Part shown: positions 42,872 to 51,045 of the stretch, piece by piece | Layout of the letters: each line of letters starts with the position of its first letter | Position numbering within the stretch: position 1 is the first letter of the stretch | NCBI GenBank assembly: GCA_964524145.1 | Contig: CAZGCA010000005.1 | Span: 37,750 to 101,749 of the forward strand | Origin: CAZGCA01 sp964524145 | GTDB taxonomy: Bacteria; Hydrogenedentota; CAZGCA01 | Reading direction: 5' to 3' | DNA length: 64,000 bases | Notes under the pieces: model-generated | Database searches by the model: none | What the model saw: the letters and a program-made list of their open reading frames with translations, nothing else | What the model was told of the DNA's origin: nothing | Program-made: the position numbers and the translations under genes

Positions 42872-43967
42872 GGACGCGCTTACCTCGCGCCAAAGAGTCA
42901 ATCTCGCAATCGATCACCAAAGGCCAGACAGGGTCCCGCGCGACTTCGCCGCCGTGCCGGAGGTCTGGGAACAGCTTGGCGCATTCTTCGGCACAACAGA
43001 CCGGGGGCGAATCCTGGACGTCCTTGGCGTGGATTGCCGCGTTGTTTCGTACGACCTCTTCTGCCGCGATCCCGATGTCGACGAGCAGGGCCCGGTTGGT
43101 GGAGCGTGGCGAAAGGCCGAACCCGACGGCAGCTATCGGGACATTTGGGGCGCGCACCGGATGCTCGTCAAGAACCCATTTGGTGCACTTGACCAGTTCG
43201 CTTCGTTTCCGCTCGGGCACGCGGAGACTACCGGCGATATGCAATCCTATCGCTGGCCCAGCCCTGCATGGTGGGATTTCTCGGGACTACGGGACTTCGC
43301 CGCACGGATCAACGATCACGCCGGCTACAACATGCGCTACCGGATAGGCGCGATTTTCGAAACGGCTTGGTCGTTGATCGGGTTTGAGAAGGCACAGCTT
43401 TGCCTGGCACTGAAGCCAGCGTTGCTCCGATACATGATGGAGCGTATCACCGAGGTCCACGAGGCAAACCTGCGGAAGGTTCTCGATACGTGTAGCGACC
43501 TGATCGACATTGTTTACTTCTACGACGACGTCGCTTCACAAAACAGCCTGTTGATGAGTCCGGAGATGTACGCCAGCACAATACAACCCTATCACCAGCG
43601 GATTATCGAGGTTGCAGCCCGTTTCGACAAGCCTGTGATGATGCATTGCTGCGGGGCAGTGTATCCGCTCATCGAACGGTTCATTGACATGGGGCTGTCG
43701 ATTCTAAACCCCGTGCAACCCTCAGCCCGCGACATGAATCCCGAGAAACTTGCCAACGATTTCGGCGGCAGCATCACGTTTCACGGGGGCATCGACGTGC
43801 AGCGGTTTCTGCCTTTCGCTACTCCCGAGCAAGTGAGAGATAAGGTTAGACACACCTGTGAGCTGCTGGGACGCCACGGGGGGTACATCATGAGTGGTTC
43901 TCACCATCTTCAGGCGGACACACCCTTAGAAAACATCCTCGCCATGTATGGTGTGGCCGCGGGGTGA
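42864..43967 (+). CDS. Uroporphyrinogen decarboxylase-like protein (URO-D/MtaA superfamily)
   Basis: This is a 367-residue protein of the superfamily containing heme-pathway HemE and zinc methyltransferases such as MtaA. The metal-type motif MMHCCGAVYPLIERFIDMGL and the C-terminal HGGYIMSGSHHLQADTPLEN are seen. Such proteins occur in sugar-degradation loci of PVC-type bacteria with no known reaction; the operon here is sugar uptake and ribokinase, so a heme role is unlikely. The ATG overlaps the ribokinase stop by 8 bases. The function is open. Confidence 0.8.
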   Translation: MAEDALTSRQRVNLAIDHQRPDRVPRDFAAVPEVWEQLGAFFGTTDRGRILDVLGVDCRVVSYDLFCRDPDVDEQGPVGGAWRKAEPDGSYRDIWGAHRMLVKNPFGALDQFASFPLGHAETTGDMQSYRWPSPAWWDFSGLRDFAARINDHAGYNMRYRIGAIFETAWSLIGFEKAQLCLALKPALLRYMMERITEVHEANLRKVLDTCSDLIDIVYFYDDVASQNSLLMSPEMYASTIQPYHQRIIEVAARFDKPVMMHCCGAVYPLIERFIDMGLSILNPVQPSARDMNPEKLANDFGGSITFHGGIDVQRFLPFATPEQVRDKVRHTCELLGRHGGYIMSGSHHLQADTPLENILAMYGVAAG

Positions 43968-44058
43968 AAGTAAACGGGAATCACTGCAATATAACGATCT
44001 GTTCTACGACCAGGAGCAATTCGCCTAGGGTCGATCAAGCTACGTCTCCTGTTTCGCG

Positions 44059-44505
44059 ATGATGTTCGACTTGACGTTCTATGATCCCGTTACATACGAG
44101 TTCACAGTGGATAAGTCTGTGGAAAACGGTAAACGCGAATTCGGTGGATATGCCAGCGTCGTGCTGTGGCATGCCTACCCGCGTGTTGGATTTGACCAGA
44201 GGAACCAATTCGATTTCTACCGAGACATGCCGGGTGGTCTTAAGGGATTACGCGACTTGAGCAGGTCTTTCCACGAGAAAGGAACTAAGGTCTTCATTAA
44301 CTACAATCCTTGGGACAAGGGGACCCGTCGGGAAGGCAAGCCTGATGTGGACCTGTTGGTGGAGATGGTGACAGCCATTGAAGCTGACGGTATTCTTCTG
44401 GATACAATGAGGCAGGGGGGCGCGGAATTTCGGCGGCGATTGGATGCTGCTCGGCCTGGACCGTTGTTCAACACTTGGATTCCGATGCGTTGTGGACTTG
44501 GCTAA
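44059..44505 (+). pseudogene. Broken glycoside hydrolase-like fragment
   Basis: A 148-residue frame has TIM-barrel-like strands, including FINYNPWDKGTRREGKPDVD and ADGILLDTMRQGGAEFRRRL. These resemble the middle of large bacterial alpha-amylase-type or uncharacterised sugar hydrolases. Both ends are missing and no ribosome-binding site is seen. The following 170 bases to the right direct repeat are empty. Confidence 0.5.
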
Positions 44506-44674
44506 GAAAGATTCGAGGAGCCCAAAGAGAGCTGGCCAACAAAACGCTCCAGCGAACGTTCGTGTTAGGGTAGGTCTCCCACCTGGATAGTCGCCATTGC
44601 CGCAGGAAACACGGTCCATGTCCACCGAAAAACGACACAGAACAGGACACATTCAGCGGTTTGGGGCATCAGGG

Positions 44675-44753
44675 ATTAAGCTAGGTGCCGTGCATGGGGT
44701 CTATTGTAGGGTCCTGCCAGCGGAACAACTCGTGGTCTATCTTCTCGAGTTCG
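44675..44753. repeat. 79-bp direct repeat, right copy
   Basis: This is the right boundary of the island and matches 38771-38849 except at two positions. Here it still forms the intact 3' end of the radical SAM gene. The leading bases equal the last codons of the oxidoreductase. Confidence 0.9.
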
Positions 44754-45778
44754 GGGCTGCCGGGCGCGAACCGGCGCGAGTACATCTCCGGCGGGTGCGT
44801 GGTCAGCAACCAGGAGAAATCGTCCACGCCGATCTCGAGGGCGAGCCGCCGCGCACGATCCATCTCCTCGTCCGAATCGTTCCACCTGAACAGTATGTAC
44901 CGCCACATGATCCGGGGTTTCTCGAGGCCAAGCGAGTTCCGCAACCGCACCATCGACTCCATCACCTTGACGACCGCCTCGAAATCGCCACCCACCCTGT
45001 ACTGTTCGTACACCTCCTGCGAAGCGCCGTCCACAGAGAATAGCAGCTCGTCCACGCCCGTCTCGATCACCTCGCGCTGTTTAGCCTCATCGCGCAACAG
45101 CAGCCCGTTCGTGCTGCAATGTATGAGCATCTTCTCGTTGACGTGTTTCGCGTAACGGAGCATATCCGCGGCACGCGGATGAAGGAAACTCTCTCCGTAG
45201 TCGTAGAACAGCAGCAGTCTTAGACCGGGGCCAAGCTGATCGATCACCGATTTGTAGGTCTCGAACGGCATTGTCTGCCGTTTCCGGCTCGCAGCGATAA
45301 GCTCGCGTCCGCACCCGGGACATCGAAGGTTGCACGCCACTATCGGCTCGATCCAGAGCCGTTCCGGCAACCGTTTCGCCGTCTCGGTTCGCGTGGCGTA
45401 GTCGATCTCCGAGTTTGCCACACGTCTGCAAAACACGCAGTAGCGGCAGGCGTACACCTCCATGGGATTGTACAGCACGCGCCGCCTCAGCCTGCGATAC
45501 GGTTCACCGTTCCAGATGCTCTCGAACGGCTCCTGCTCGACGTTTCCCAGCGGCATCCATTCGAGCGTGTCCTGACAGCTACAAACCACCGTGCCGTCGC
45601 ACAGCACCGTCGTCCCAGTCCACAATTGGGCGCACCACCTTCTCGACGCGGAACGTTCGCGCGGCGCAGGCGGCCCCGGACGTATCATTCTTTTCGCATC
45701 GAAGGCGCTCTGCTTGAGCTTAACGAGCCGTGCGTACGATCGTCGCTGCCTAAGCCGCTCCTTGATTCTCGACAACAC
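44681..45778 (-). CDS. Radical SAM protein with N-terminal SPASM-like domain
   Basis: This is a 365-residue radical SAM enzyme. The SAM-binding cluster motif is CNLRCPGC (Cys149, 153, 156), followed by typical barrel motifs (LLLFYDYGESFLHPRAADML, HCSTNGLLL and DELLFSVDGASQEVYEQYR). Unusually the Cys-rich part lies before it: CDGTVVCSCQD and CRYCVFC (Cys60, 66, 68, 111, 114, 117) with the SPASM-like GNVEQEPFESIWNGEPYRRL. In most relatives SPASM is C-terminal. It probably carries auxiliary Fe-S clusters. The product is unknown; no obvious precursor peptide gene adjoins. The 3' end is duplicated at 38771. Confidence 0.85.
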   Translation of the reverse strand: MLSRIKERLRQRRSYARLVKLKQSAFDAKRMIRPGPPAPRERSASRRWCAQLWTGTTVLCDGTVVCSCQDTLEWMPLGNVEQEPFESIWNGEPYRRLRRRVLYNPMEVYACRYCVFCRRVANSEIDYATRTETAKRLPERLWIEPIVACNLRCPGCGRELIAASRKRQTMPFETYKSVIDQLGPGLRLLLFYDYGESFLHPRAADMLRYAKHVNEKMLIHCSTNGLLLRDEAKQREVIETGVDELLFSVDGASQEVYEQYRVGGDFEAVVKVMESMVRLRNSLGLEKPRIMWRYILFRWNDSDEEMDRARRLALEIGVDDFSWLLTTHPPEMYSRRFAPGSPELEKIDHELFRWQDPTIDPMHGT

Positions 45779-46372
45779 AGAACAAATCCCTTGTCAACGG
45801 CGGACTCGGCCCGGTCCGCCACAACTGGATCTAAACGCTAACAGCATAGCATGAAACTCGTGTTCGATCTAACACTTCAGTGGACTCTGGGCTCCTTCAG
45901 GAAAGGGGCTTTTCTATGCGACCCCGCAGCAGGTTGCTTTTCTGTGGCGGTTATTGTATGAGGGCTGTACGATCCATGGTCCATAGAGGAACGTTATACC
46001 ACCATCAAGACTTGAAAACTCTGGATGCCACCGGCCTTGCTCACACCGTACGGTTGATAGGTCAGGTTGATAGCGGCGTGAAAGACTTCAGGGTGCTGCC
46101 CAGCTTTTTGTGGCCGTGCGATCTATCATCCTCTCGGGAAAACTCGAATAGCAGTGGCAGAACAGGGCTGCGTAGAAAAAACTCCCTTTCTGACGCAGGC
46201 TCTTCAGGGTCGTTGCCATGTTGGACGCCCAGCTACCATGGGTTTCACCCACGACTACTCATATTCTTCCCATACGGTCTCTTGGGCGAGACGCCCAAGC
46301 CACGACGAACCCGATCGCAGCAGACCCGTCATCTGTCAGTTACGGCTGGCCCTCCAGCGGCTTTGAGGGGTT
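45779..46372. other. Gene-free gap
   Basis: About 590 bases have no supported gene. Open frames here have low-complexity Ser/Arg translations and no ribosome-binding site. No tRNA or known RNA was recognised. It may hold decayed mobile DNA, but I see no signature. Confidence 0.4.
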
Positions 46373-46474
46373 CTATCGGCCTTTCCGCTTGAGTATCGCG
46401 CTGAAACAGAAGATGTTCAGCGCGATGATTGCTGTCCAGAATATGGTCATGAACAGCCACCCGATAAGAGTCAT
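46373..46474 (-). CDS. MetS-like small subunit of NSS transporter
   Basis: This is a 33-residue single-helix protein, MTLIGWLFMTIFWTAIIALN followed by a basic tail ending LKRKGR. It begins 10 bases after the stop of the NSS transporter gene. MetS-type tiny membrane subunits sit in exactly this place and help the transporter in Corynebacterium. The AGGAG upstream is somewhat far from the ATG, so coupling to the transporter may matter. Confidence 0.62.
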   Translation of the reverse strand: MTLIGWLFMTIFWTAIIALNIFCFSAILKRKGR

Positions 46475-46484
46475 AGGGTTTCGA

Positions 46485-48053
46485 TCACTCCTGCGAGAAC
46501 AAACCGCGTTTCGTCGCGCGCCGTATGCCCCACGCGAAGAACAGAAACATGCCCACGATGAGCGCTCGCGCGGCCCACAGGTACGGCTTGTCGGCGGCAT
46601 CCTTGCCTTTCATCAGGAAGGTGTCGACGCCGTCGGTCACGATCCACCACGTAAGTATAGTGCCAATGAGCAGGGGAGTGACGTACTTGAAGACGTAGCG
46701 GAACACATTCGGCACTCTCAGCTCGGCTCCGCGGTGAAGTTCGTCCCATCCCTTCTCGATCCCGAACAACCAGCAGAACACGATCACCTCGATGAACGCG
46801 AACAGCGCGAGGCCGATGGTGCCCGCCCAGAAATCCATCTCGTCGAGAAACCCGTGTTTGAGAAACAAGACCGTCGGCATCGCGAATACCAGTATGCCGA
46901 CGCACACAATGCCTGTTGCACGTTGCCGGGGATACTTCAGCTCCTCCTGGAAGAAGACCACCGCCGGCCGAAACAGAGCGACCGACGATGTCGCGCCCGC
47001 AAGAAACAGCAACAGGAACCACATCGTGCCGAACAGTCTGCCCCCGGCCATCTGCTGGAAGATCACCGGCATCGTCTGGAACGCGAGGTTAAACGAACCG
47101 CCCTCCGCGATGAGTCGCGCCTGTGCCGCCCCGAAAAACACCACCGTCGCGGGTATCGCGATGGTGCCGCCGAGAATAACCTCTGCCATCTCGTTTGTGC
47201 CTACCGTTGCGAGGCCGCTCAAGGCAATGTCCTCGTCGTGCCTGACATGGCTCGCGAACGACTGGACGATGCCCAGCCCAAGGCTCAGAGTGAAGAACAC
47301 CTGGCCAGCCGCAGTAACCCACACAGTGGGATCCGCCAGCTTCCCCCATGCCGGCACCCAGACGAACGCGAGCCCCGCGCTCACGTTACGTTCGGGGAAC
47401 GAAGGGTCCGGCGTCCCGAGTGTCAGCACTCTCACGAGAAGGACAACCGCTAACACAAGAAGCGTCGGCACACCGACCTTCGCGAGCAGTTCTATGCCGC
47501 GAGAGAGGCCGCGGCGCATGATGTACGCATTGAAAAGGAACGTTAAACCAAAGAAGATGAGTGCCGGGGCAAACGAGCTGAAGTACTCGTTCGTCTCGAC
47601 GTGCTGGTAGCCGCGCAGGAATGATCCCATCCCCGCACTGGTGGCGGCGCCAAAGTACTTTCCCGTCAACGAATAGAACGCGAACCCGAGACACCATGAC
47701 TCGACGTAGATGTAGTACAGGCCAATCATCGTCGGCAGAACTATGCCGAGCACGCCGAGATACTTCGATGCGGGCGCATGCCACAGCCTGTGGAACATGC
47801 CCGGCGTTGTGCCGTGCCCATACCCGCCGCCACGACGGCCAATGCTCCACTCGACCCACATGAGCGGTATGCCCATGAATAATAGGGCGATGAGGTAAGG
47901 TATCATGAATGCGCCGCCACCGTTTTGGGCCGCCTTGGTGGGGAACCGCAGGAAGTTTCCCAACCCAATGGCATTGCCGGCCATCGCGAGCACGAGCCCA
48001 ATTCGCGTGGCCCACCGCTCCCGTTCATGATGCTCGTGCATTTGCCTCACCAT
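46485..48053 (-). CDS. Sodium-dependent neurotransmitter:sodium symporter (NSS) family transporter
   Basis: This is a 522-residue Na+-coupled uptake transporter for amino acids or similar solutes. The family start RIGLVLAMAGNAIGLGNFLR with the Na-binding region is present, and NGGGAFMIPYLIALLFMGIP follows. About twelve helices are seen. The substrate-site helix around TAAGQVFFTLSLGLGIVQSF also fits. The short MetS-like partner follows directly. The substrate is not predictable. Confidence 0.93.
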   Translation of the reverse strand: MVRQMHEHHERERWATRIGLVLAMAGNAIGLGNFLRFPTKAAQNGGGAFMIPYLIALLFMGIPLMWVEWSIGRRGGGYGHGTTPGMFHRLWHAPASKYLGVLGIVLPTMIGLYYIYVESWCLGFAFYSLTGKYFGAATSAGMGSFLRGYQHVETNEYFSSFAPALIFFGLTFLFNAYIMRRGLSRGIELLAKVGVPTLLVLAVVLLVRVLTLGTPDPSFPERNVSAGLAFVWVPAWGKLADPTVWVTAAGQVFFTLSLGLGIVQSFASHVRHDEDIALSGLATVGTNEMAEVILGGTIAIPATVVFFGAAQARLIAEGGSFNLAFQTMPVIFQQMAGGRLFGTMWFLLLFLAGATSSVALFRPAVVFFQEELKYPRQRATGIVCVGILVFAMPTVLFLKHGFLDEMDFWAGTIGLALFAFIEVIVFCWLFGIEKGWDELHRGAELRVPNVFRYVFKYVTPLLIGTILTWWIVTDGVDTFLMKGKDAADKPYLWAARALIVGMFLFFAWGIRRATKRGLFSQE

Positions 48054-48158
48054 GTCACTCCACGTTTACGACCAAGGTCATTCCTCCCCATCCATTGGCA
48101 CTAATTTATATGATCATTGACAGAGGATAGTCAAGAACGGCGGCGAGCGCTTGAACAG

Positions 48159-48320
48159 CTATTTGCGTTGCTGAAGGATTCCGACCCGCTGTTTGATTAC
48201 TGGATTATCGGACCAGGTATTTCTCGCAGATCTTCGCGTGGAAGAGAGTACAAATCCCAAGAGCAGCGCTGCGATGACCAGCACCACCACGACCAAGCCA
48301 ACCTTCTCCCTGCTCGTCAT
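48159..48320 (-). CDS. Small single-pass membrane protein
   Basis: This is a 53-residue frame: MTSREKVGLVVVVLVIAALL, then a short helix end and a polar C terminus. GGGGGATGAAAAG precedes the ATG. It is 34 bases after the zinc-ribbon gene and probably in its operon. A cytoplasmic N-terminal tail, one helix and about 25 extracytoplasmic residues are predicted. No family was recognised. Confidence 0.5.
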   Translation of the reverse strand: MTSREKVGLVVVVLVIAALLLGFVLSSTRRSARNTWSDNPVIKQRVGILQQRK

Positions 48321-48354
48321 CTTTTCATCCCCCGCAGATTCGGATGCTTACTAC

Positions 48355-48780
48355 TTAGGAACCGGGTCGGTTCTTGCCGAGTTTCTTCTCGAGAAGATCA
48401 TGTGTTGAGACGGCTTGCTTCGCCTGGAGTTTCTTGATTTCAGCCGCTGCTTGGGCAGACTCGCGGGCAAGTTCCTCCGAACACGACTCGCACAACCGCA
48501 ACGTTGCGCTTATCGCGGGCTTGCCGCACCTGCCGCATTTAACGTCGTGTGCCACGGCGTCCGAAAGAATCCGGCCCTCCTCCAGGAAACGCAGTATCCT
48601 TCGTTCAGACACCCCTGTGGATTCGGCGAGCTCTGGTACCGCCTGGTTTGGATTCTCGCGCAGCGCATCGTTTACCGTCTCGAAATCCTTCTCATCCTGC
48701 TCGAGACAATCAGGACATATAACTCCGCCTCCAGCGTTTTGAAACAGCCTCTTGCACCTTGCACAGTTTGTGAGTCCCAT
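48355..48780 (-). CDS. YvyF-like flagellar zinc-ribbon protein
   Basis: This is a 141-residue protein with an N-terminal zinc finger (CARCKRLFQNAGGGVICPDC), a YvyF-type middle (DEKDFETVNDALRENPNQAV, STGVSERRILRFLEEGRI) and a second Cys pair set (CGRCGKP and CESCSEE). YvyF-family proteins (TIGR03826) sit in flagellar and competence loci of Bacillus and are thought to regulate. Here it is in an operon of two membrane proteins far from the main flagellar locus. The helix-turn-helix-like middle suggests DNA or protein binding. Confidence 0.75.
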   Translation of the reverse strand: MGLTNCARCKRLFQNAGGGVICPDCLEQDEKDFETVNDALRENPNQAVPELAESTGVSERRILRFLEEGRILSDAVAHDVKCGRCGKPAISATLRLCESCSEELARESAQAAAEIKKLQAKQAVSTHDLLEKKLGKNRPGS

Positions 48781-48805
48781 CGTCCGCTCCCTTCCCGACT
48801 CCTCT

Positions 48806-49537
48806 TCAGGCGGGCTTCTGACACTTCACAGTGCTCAGAACGACCTCGGCGTTACCTTTGACGCCGGCTTTGACAATGCTGCCGTTAGGTTCCACAAGAA
48901 ACGACGCAGTCAACGACTCCACCGGTTTGCCTTCAAACAACAAAGAAGCATGATCGCACTCCGAATGGTCAAGCGCGACCGTAACCTCGGCGAGCATTTT
49001 TCCCGAACTGAGCACCGGCCGCGAGACATCTTCCTCGACAGACTCTATCCTGAACGTGCCGCAACCGACCAGATACTTGTCCTCGACGCCGTCTGCCGTC
49101 AGAACCACAAGCACCTCGGGCCTCTGCATGAACGCTCGCCTTTCTTCCTGGAGAAACCTGTTGATCTCCGTGTCGGGATCGTCGGAATGTGCTCTTAGAT
49201 GCGCTACCCGCTCCTGCATCCACGACGTCATTTCGAAAACCGCGGCAAAGTTCCGCGCTTGTATCGCCTCTATATACTCTCGGACGCGACCTGCCGAAGG
49301 ACCGAGCTCACCCTCATCCTTCTCCGGGCCATCGTCTTCCACTGCGACAAGTGTCTCATGAGCTTCCTGGGTTTCCCGTCCCGCATCCCGCCACAGCTGC
49401 TTATCCCTGCGGCTGATCAAAACCAGCGGCACGAGAACGAGGCATACGATGATTACCAGGATCCAGTTGCGATTCCTGACGCGTGCAAGGTCATTATCGG
49501 TGACGCCTCGCCCCTCGCGAGCGTACTTGCGTACCAT
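48806..49537 (-). CDS. Membrane-anchored protein of unknown function
   Basis: This is a 243-residue protein with one N-terminal helix (about 22-40, NWILVIIVCLVLVPLVLISR) and a soluble periplasmic or extracellular domain. The domain has a helical part (GRVREYIEAIQARNFAAVFE) and a beta-rich C-terminal half with Cys residues. The ATG used lies after GGGGACAG; in-frame ATGs upstream lie in a Gly/Arg-rich stretch unlike protein. It is the first gene of a three-gene operon with the YvyF-like protein. No family was recognised. Confidence 0.72.
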   Translation of the reverse strand: MVRKYAREGRGVTDNDLARVRNRNWILVIIVCLVLVPLVLISRRDKQLWRDAGRETQEAHETLVAVEDDGPEKDEGELGPSAGRVREYIEAIQARNFAAVFEMTSWMQERVAHLRAHSDDPDTEINRFLQEERRAFMQRPEVLVVLTADGVEDKYLVGCGTFRIESVEEDVSRPVLSSGKMLAEVTVALDHSECDHASLLFEGKPVESLTASFLVEPNGSIVKAGVKGNAEVVLSTVKCQKPA

Positions 49538-49716
49538 CACTGTCCCCAGCCTGTCATGGTCGTGCCCAGAACACCCCCCCCGTCTTCGGCCACGTCTCCC
49601 GCTCGTTACCGAACAGCACGCGCTGTTCTCCAACTGTTAGGCTCTGTCAACGTCGATCGCTTTGCGTCACCGCACATACCATTCTATCATGTAACCCGGC
49701 GTTGATCAACTGGTCA

Positions 49717-49881
49717 TATTGCGCCGTCTAAAATCTTACCGAAGGAAGTATTGTTGCGCCATATAATATCTTACCATGGGTGGTGGTAAGATAGTGGTAA
49801 CGTCCCAAAGGTGGTAGGAGGTCCACTCTACGGTAAGACCTCTGAGTACGAGGAGGACATTGTCGCCTACACGGCGCAATA
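49717..49881. mobile_element. MITE-like element with TATTGCGCCGT terminal repeats
   Basis: Left end TATTGCGCCGTCTA and right end (inverted) TATTGCGCCGTGTA face each other 165 bases apart. TA dinucleotides lie at the ends as for Tc1/IS630-type elements. Inside, ATATCTTACCA / TGGTGGTAAGAT form a hairpin. A shortened relative of the left 74 bases lies at 63395-63456. No transposase is encoded, so it would be non-autonomous. Confidence 0.5.
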
Positions 49882-49888
49882 CGAGTGC

Positions 49889-49917
49889 TTGACACAGCGC
49901 GGTTCGCGTGGTAAGCT
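49889..49917 (+). promoter_or_regulatory. Promoter-like sequence after the MITE-like element
   Basis: TTGACA, 17 bases, TAAGCT with an extended TG just before the -10. The nearest gene downstream is the pilin, almost 600 bases away, so it either drives a long leader or a non-coding RNA, or is fortuitous. Confidence 0.35.
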
Positions 49918-50503
49918 GTGTCGTGCGGTGGAAAGACGCCTGCACACATAATCGGTCTTGCGTGGGTTGAGGGGCTGGCTTGTGGCTTTGGAACCGTCCA
50001 ACTTGCCTGGAGTTCAGCGCGATGGCGCTGCGGTGGGCTACGGATCGAACCCGCCGAGTGGTCTGTTTCCGCGTGTGCTCAACCCTCCTTCCGGTACATG
50101 CCTTGGCCGCGCATCGCAGGTCCATCCTCTGTGTTCCCTCAGTATCGGCTCCCAGAGCGACAATTTTTGTCACCGAGCGACGCGTTTGGGACGGGAAACT
50201 CTCTTGGCCGAGTACCGCGAACCGTCAGCCGAAGCGTTTCGTACGCCCGTCGGCACTGGGGAGGCTGTGATGTATCCGGTTGATTACGAGAACGTTATGC
50301 GGCCCGTAAGCCGATCAAGGGGCCGCTGGAGACAGGCGAGAGGGCCGCTACCGCCTCTATTGGCACGTTGCGTGCTTTTCGATACCCTGGTCCGTCGGGC
50401 TCCTTGAATGGAACTGACATGAGGGAGTGAACTTGACGGTCCTTCCGTTGGGTTGTGAGGTTGTAAGGAAACGGAGTAGCGAACAGGAAAAGGAGGAAGC
50501 GAG
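49918..50503. other. Long leader region upstream of the pilin gene
   Basis: About 590 bases have no supported gene. Short hairpins occur (AGCGCGATGGCGCT near 50025; GACAATTTTTGTC near 50160). I looked for a c-di-GMP riboswitch before the pilin and did not find its conserved core. The end holds AAAAGGAGG, the pilin ribosome-binding site. Confidence 0.4.
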
Positions 50504-50968
50504 ATGAGGAAAGACAGAGGTTTCACCCTAGTCGAGTTGATGATCGTGGTTGCGGTGATAGGTATCATCGCAGCGATCGCACTCCCGCAGTTGCTCCGAA
50601 ACCGCATGAGCGGTAACGAAGCTGCTGCTATAGGTGCGTTGCGCACGATCACGAGTGCCGAAGTGCAGTTTCAGGCTTCGGGGTTTGCTGACCTCGATGC
50701 CGACAACATCTATGACTATGGTACCCTGGCCGAGTTGCGTACCCCGCCGGGAGGTTCCGAGCCGTTCATAGACGAGGTGCTGGCCGGTGGTACGAAGCAG
50801 GGTTACCTGTTTACGCTGACCGTTGGTGACGAGGCGTACAACGTCACCGCAGTTCCGACCGACCCGGGCCGCAGCGGCGTCCGGAGGTTCTGGTTGGATG
50901 AGAGCGGTGTCATCCGCTTCACCACTGATGGTTCCGACGCCACGGCTGCATCACCTCCGATACAATAA
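50504..50968 (+). CDS. Type IV pilin/type II secretion pseudopilin
   Basis: This is a 154-residue prepilin. The N-terminal cleavage and methylation motif is RGFTLVELMIVVAVIGIIAA, cut after the Gly, and the helix continues ALPQLLRNRMSGNEAAAIGA. The C-terminal domain is small with a single-sheet pattern. It lacks Cys pairs. Strong RBS AAAAGGAGG. A clear terminator follows, so it is a monocistronic unit, as for a major pilin. No assembly ATPase or peptidase is in the window. Confidence 0.9.
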   Translation: MRKDRGFTLVELMIVVAVIGIIAAIALPQLLRNRMSGNEAAAIGALRTITSAEVQFQASGFADLDADNIYDYGTLAELRTPPGGSEPFIDEVLAGGTKQGYLFTLTVGDEAYNVTAVPTDPGRSGVRRFWLDESGVIRFTTDGSDATAASPPIQ

Positions 50969-51001
50969 TTCCGGAGATGTGCTGAACATAGCCTAGCGTG
51001 C

Positions 51002-51045
51002 ACAGTGCGGGCGCCCCCTCAGGGAGGCGCCCGCGCTGTTTTTTG
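51002..51045 (+). terminator. Rho-independent terminator of the pilin gene
   Basis: A long GC-rich hairpin (GCGGGCGCC...GGCGCCCGC with a short loop, extended by ACAG/CTGT) is followed by TTTTTT. It stands about 35 bases after the pilin stop. Confidence 0.92.

Noticed and set aside
45880..46392. 170-codon open frame after the radical SAM gene
   Set aside because: No RBS, Ser/Arg/Pro-rich translation, no recognisable family, and it runs into the MetS-like gene on the other strand.
50025..50070. tRNA-like GGTTCGATCC on the minus strand
   Set aside because: The flanking bases do not form a T stem or an acceptor stem.
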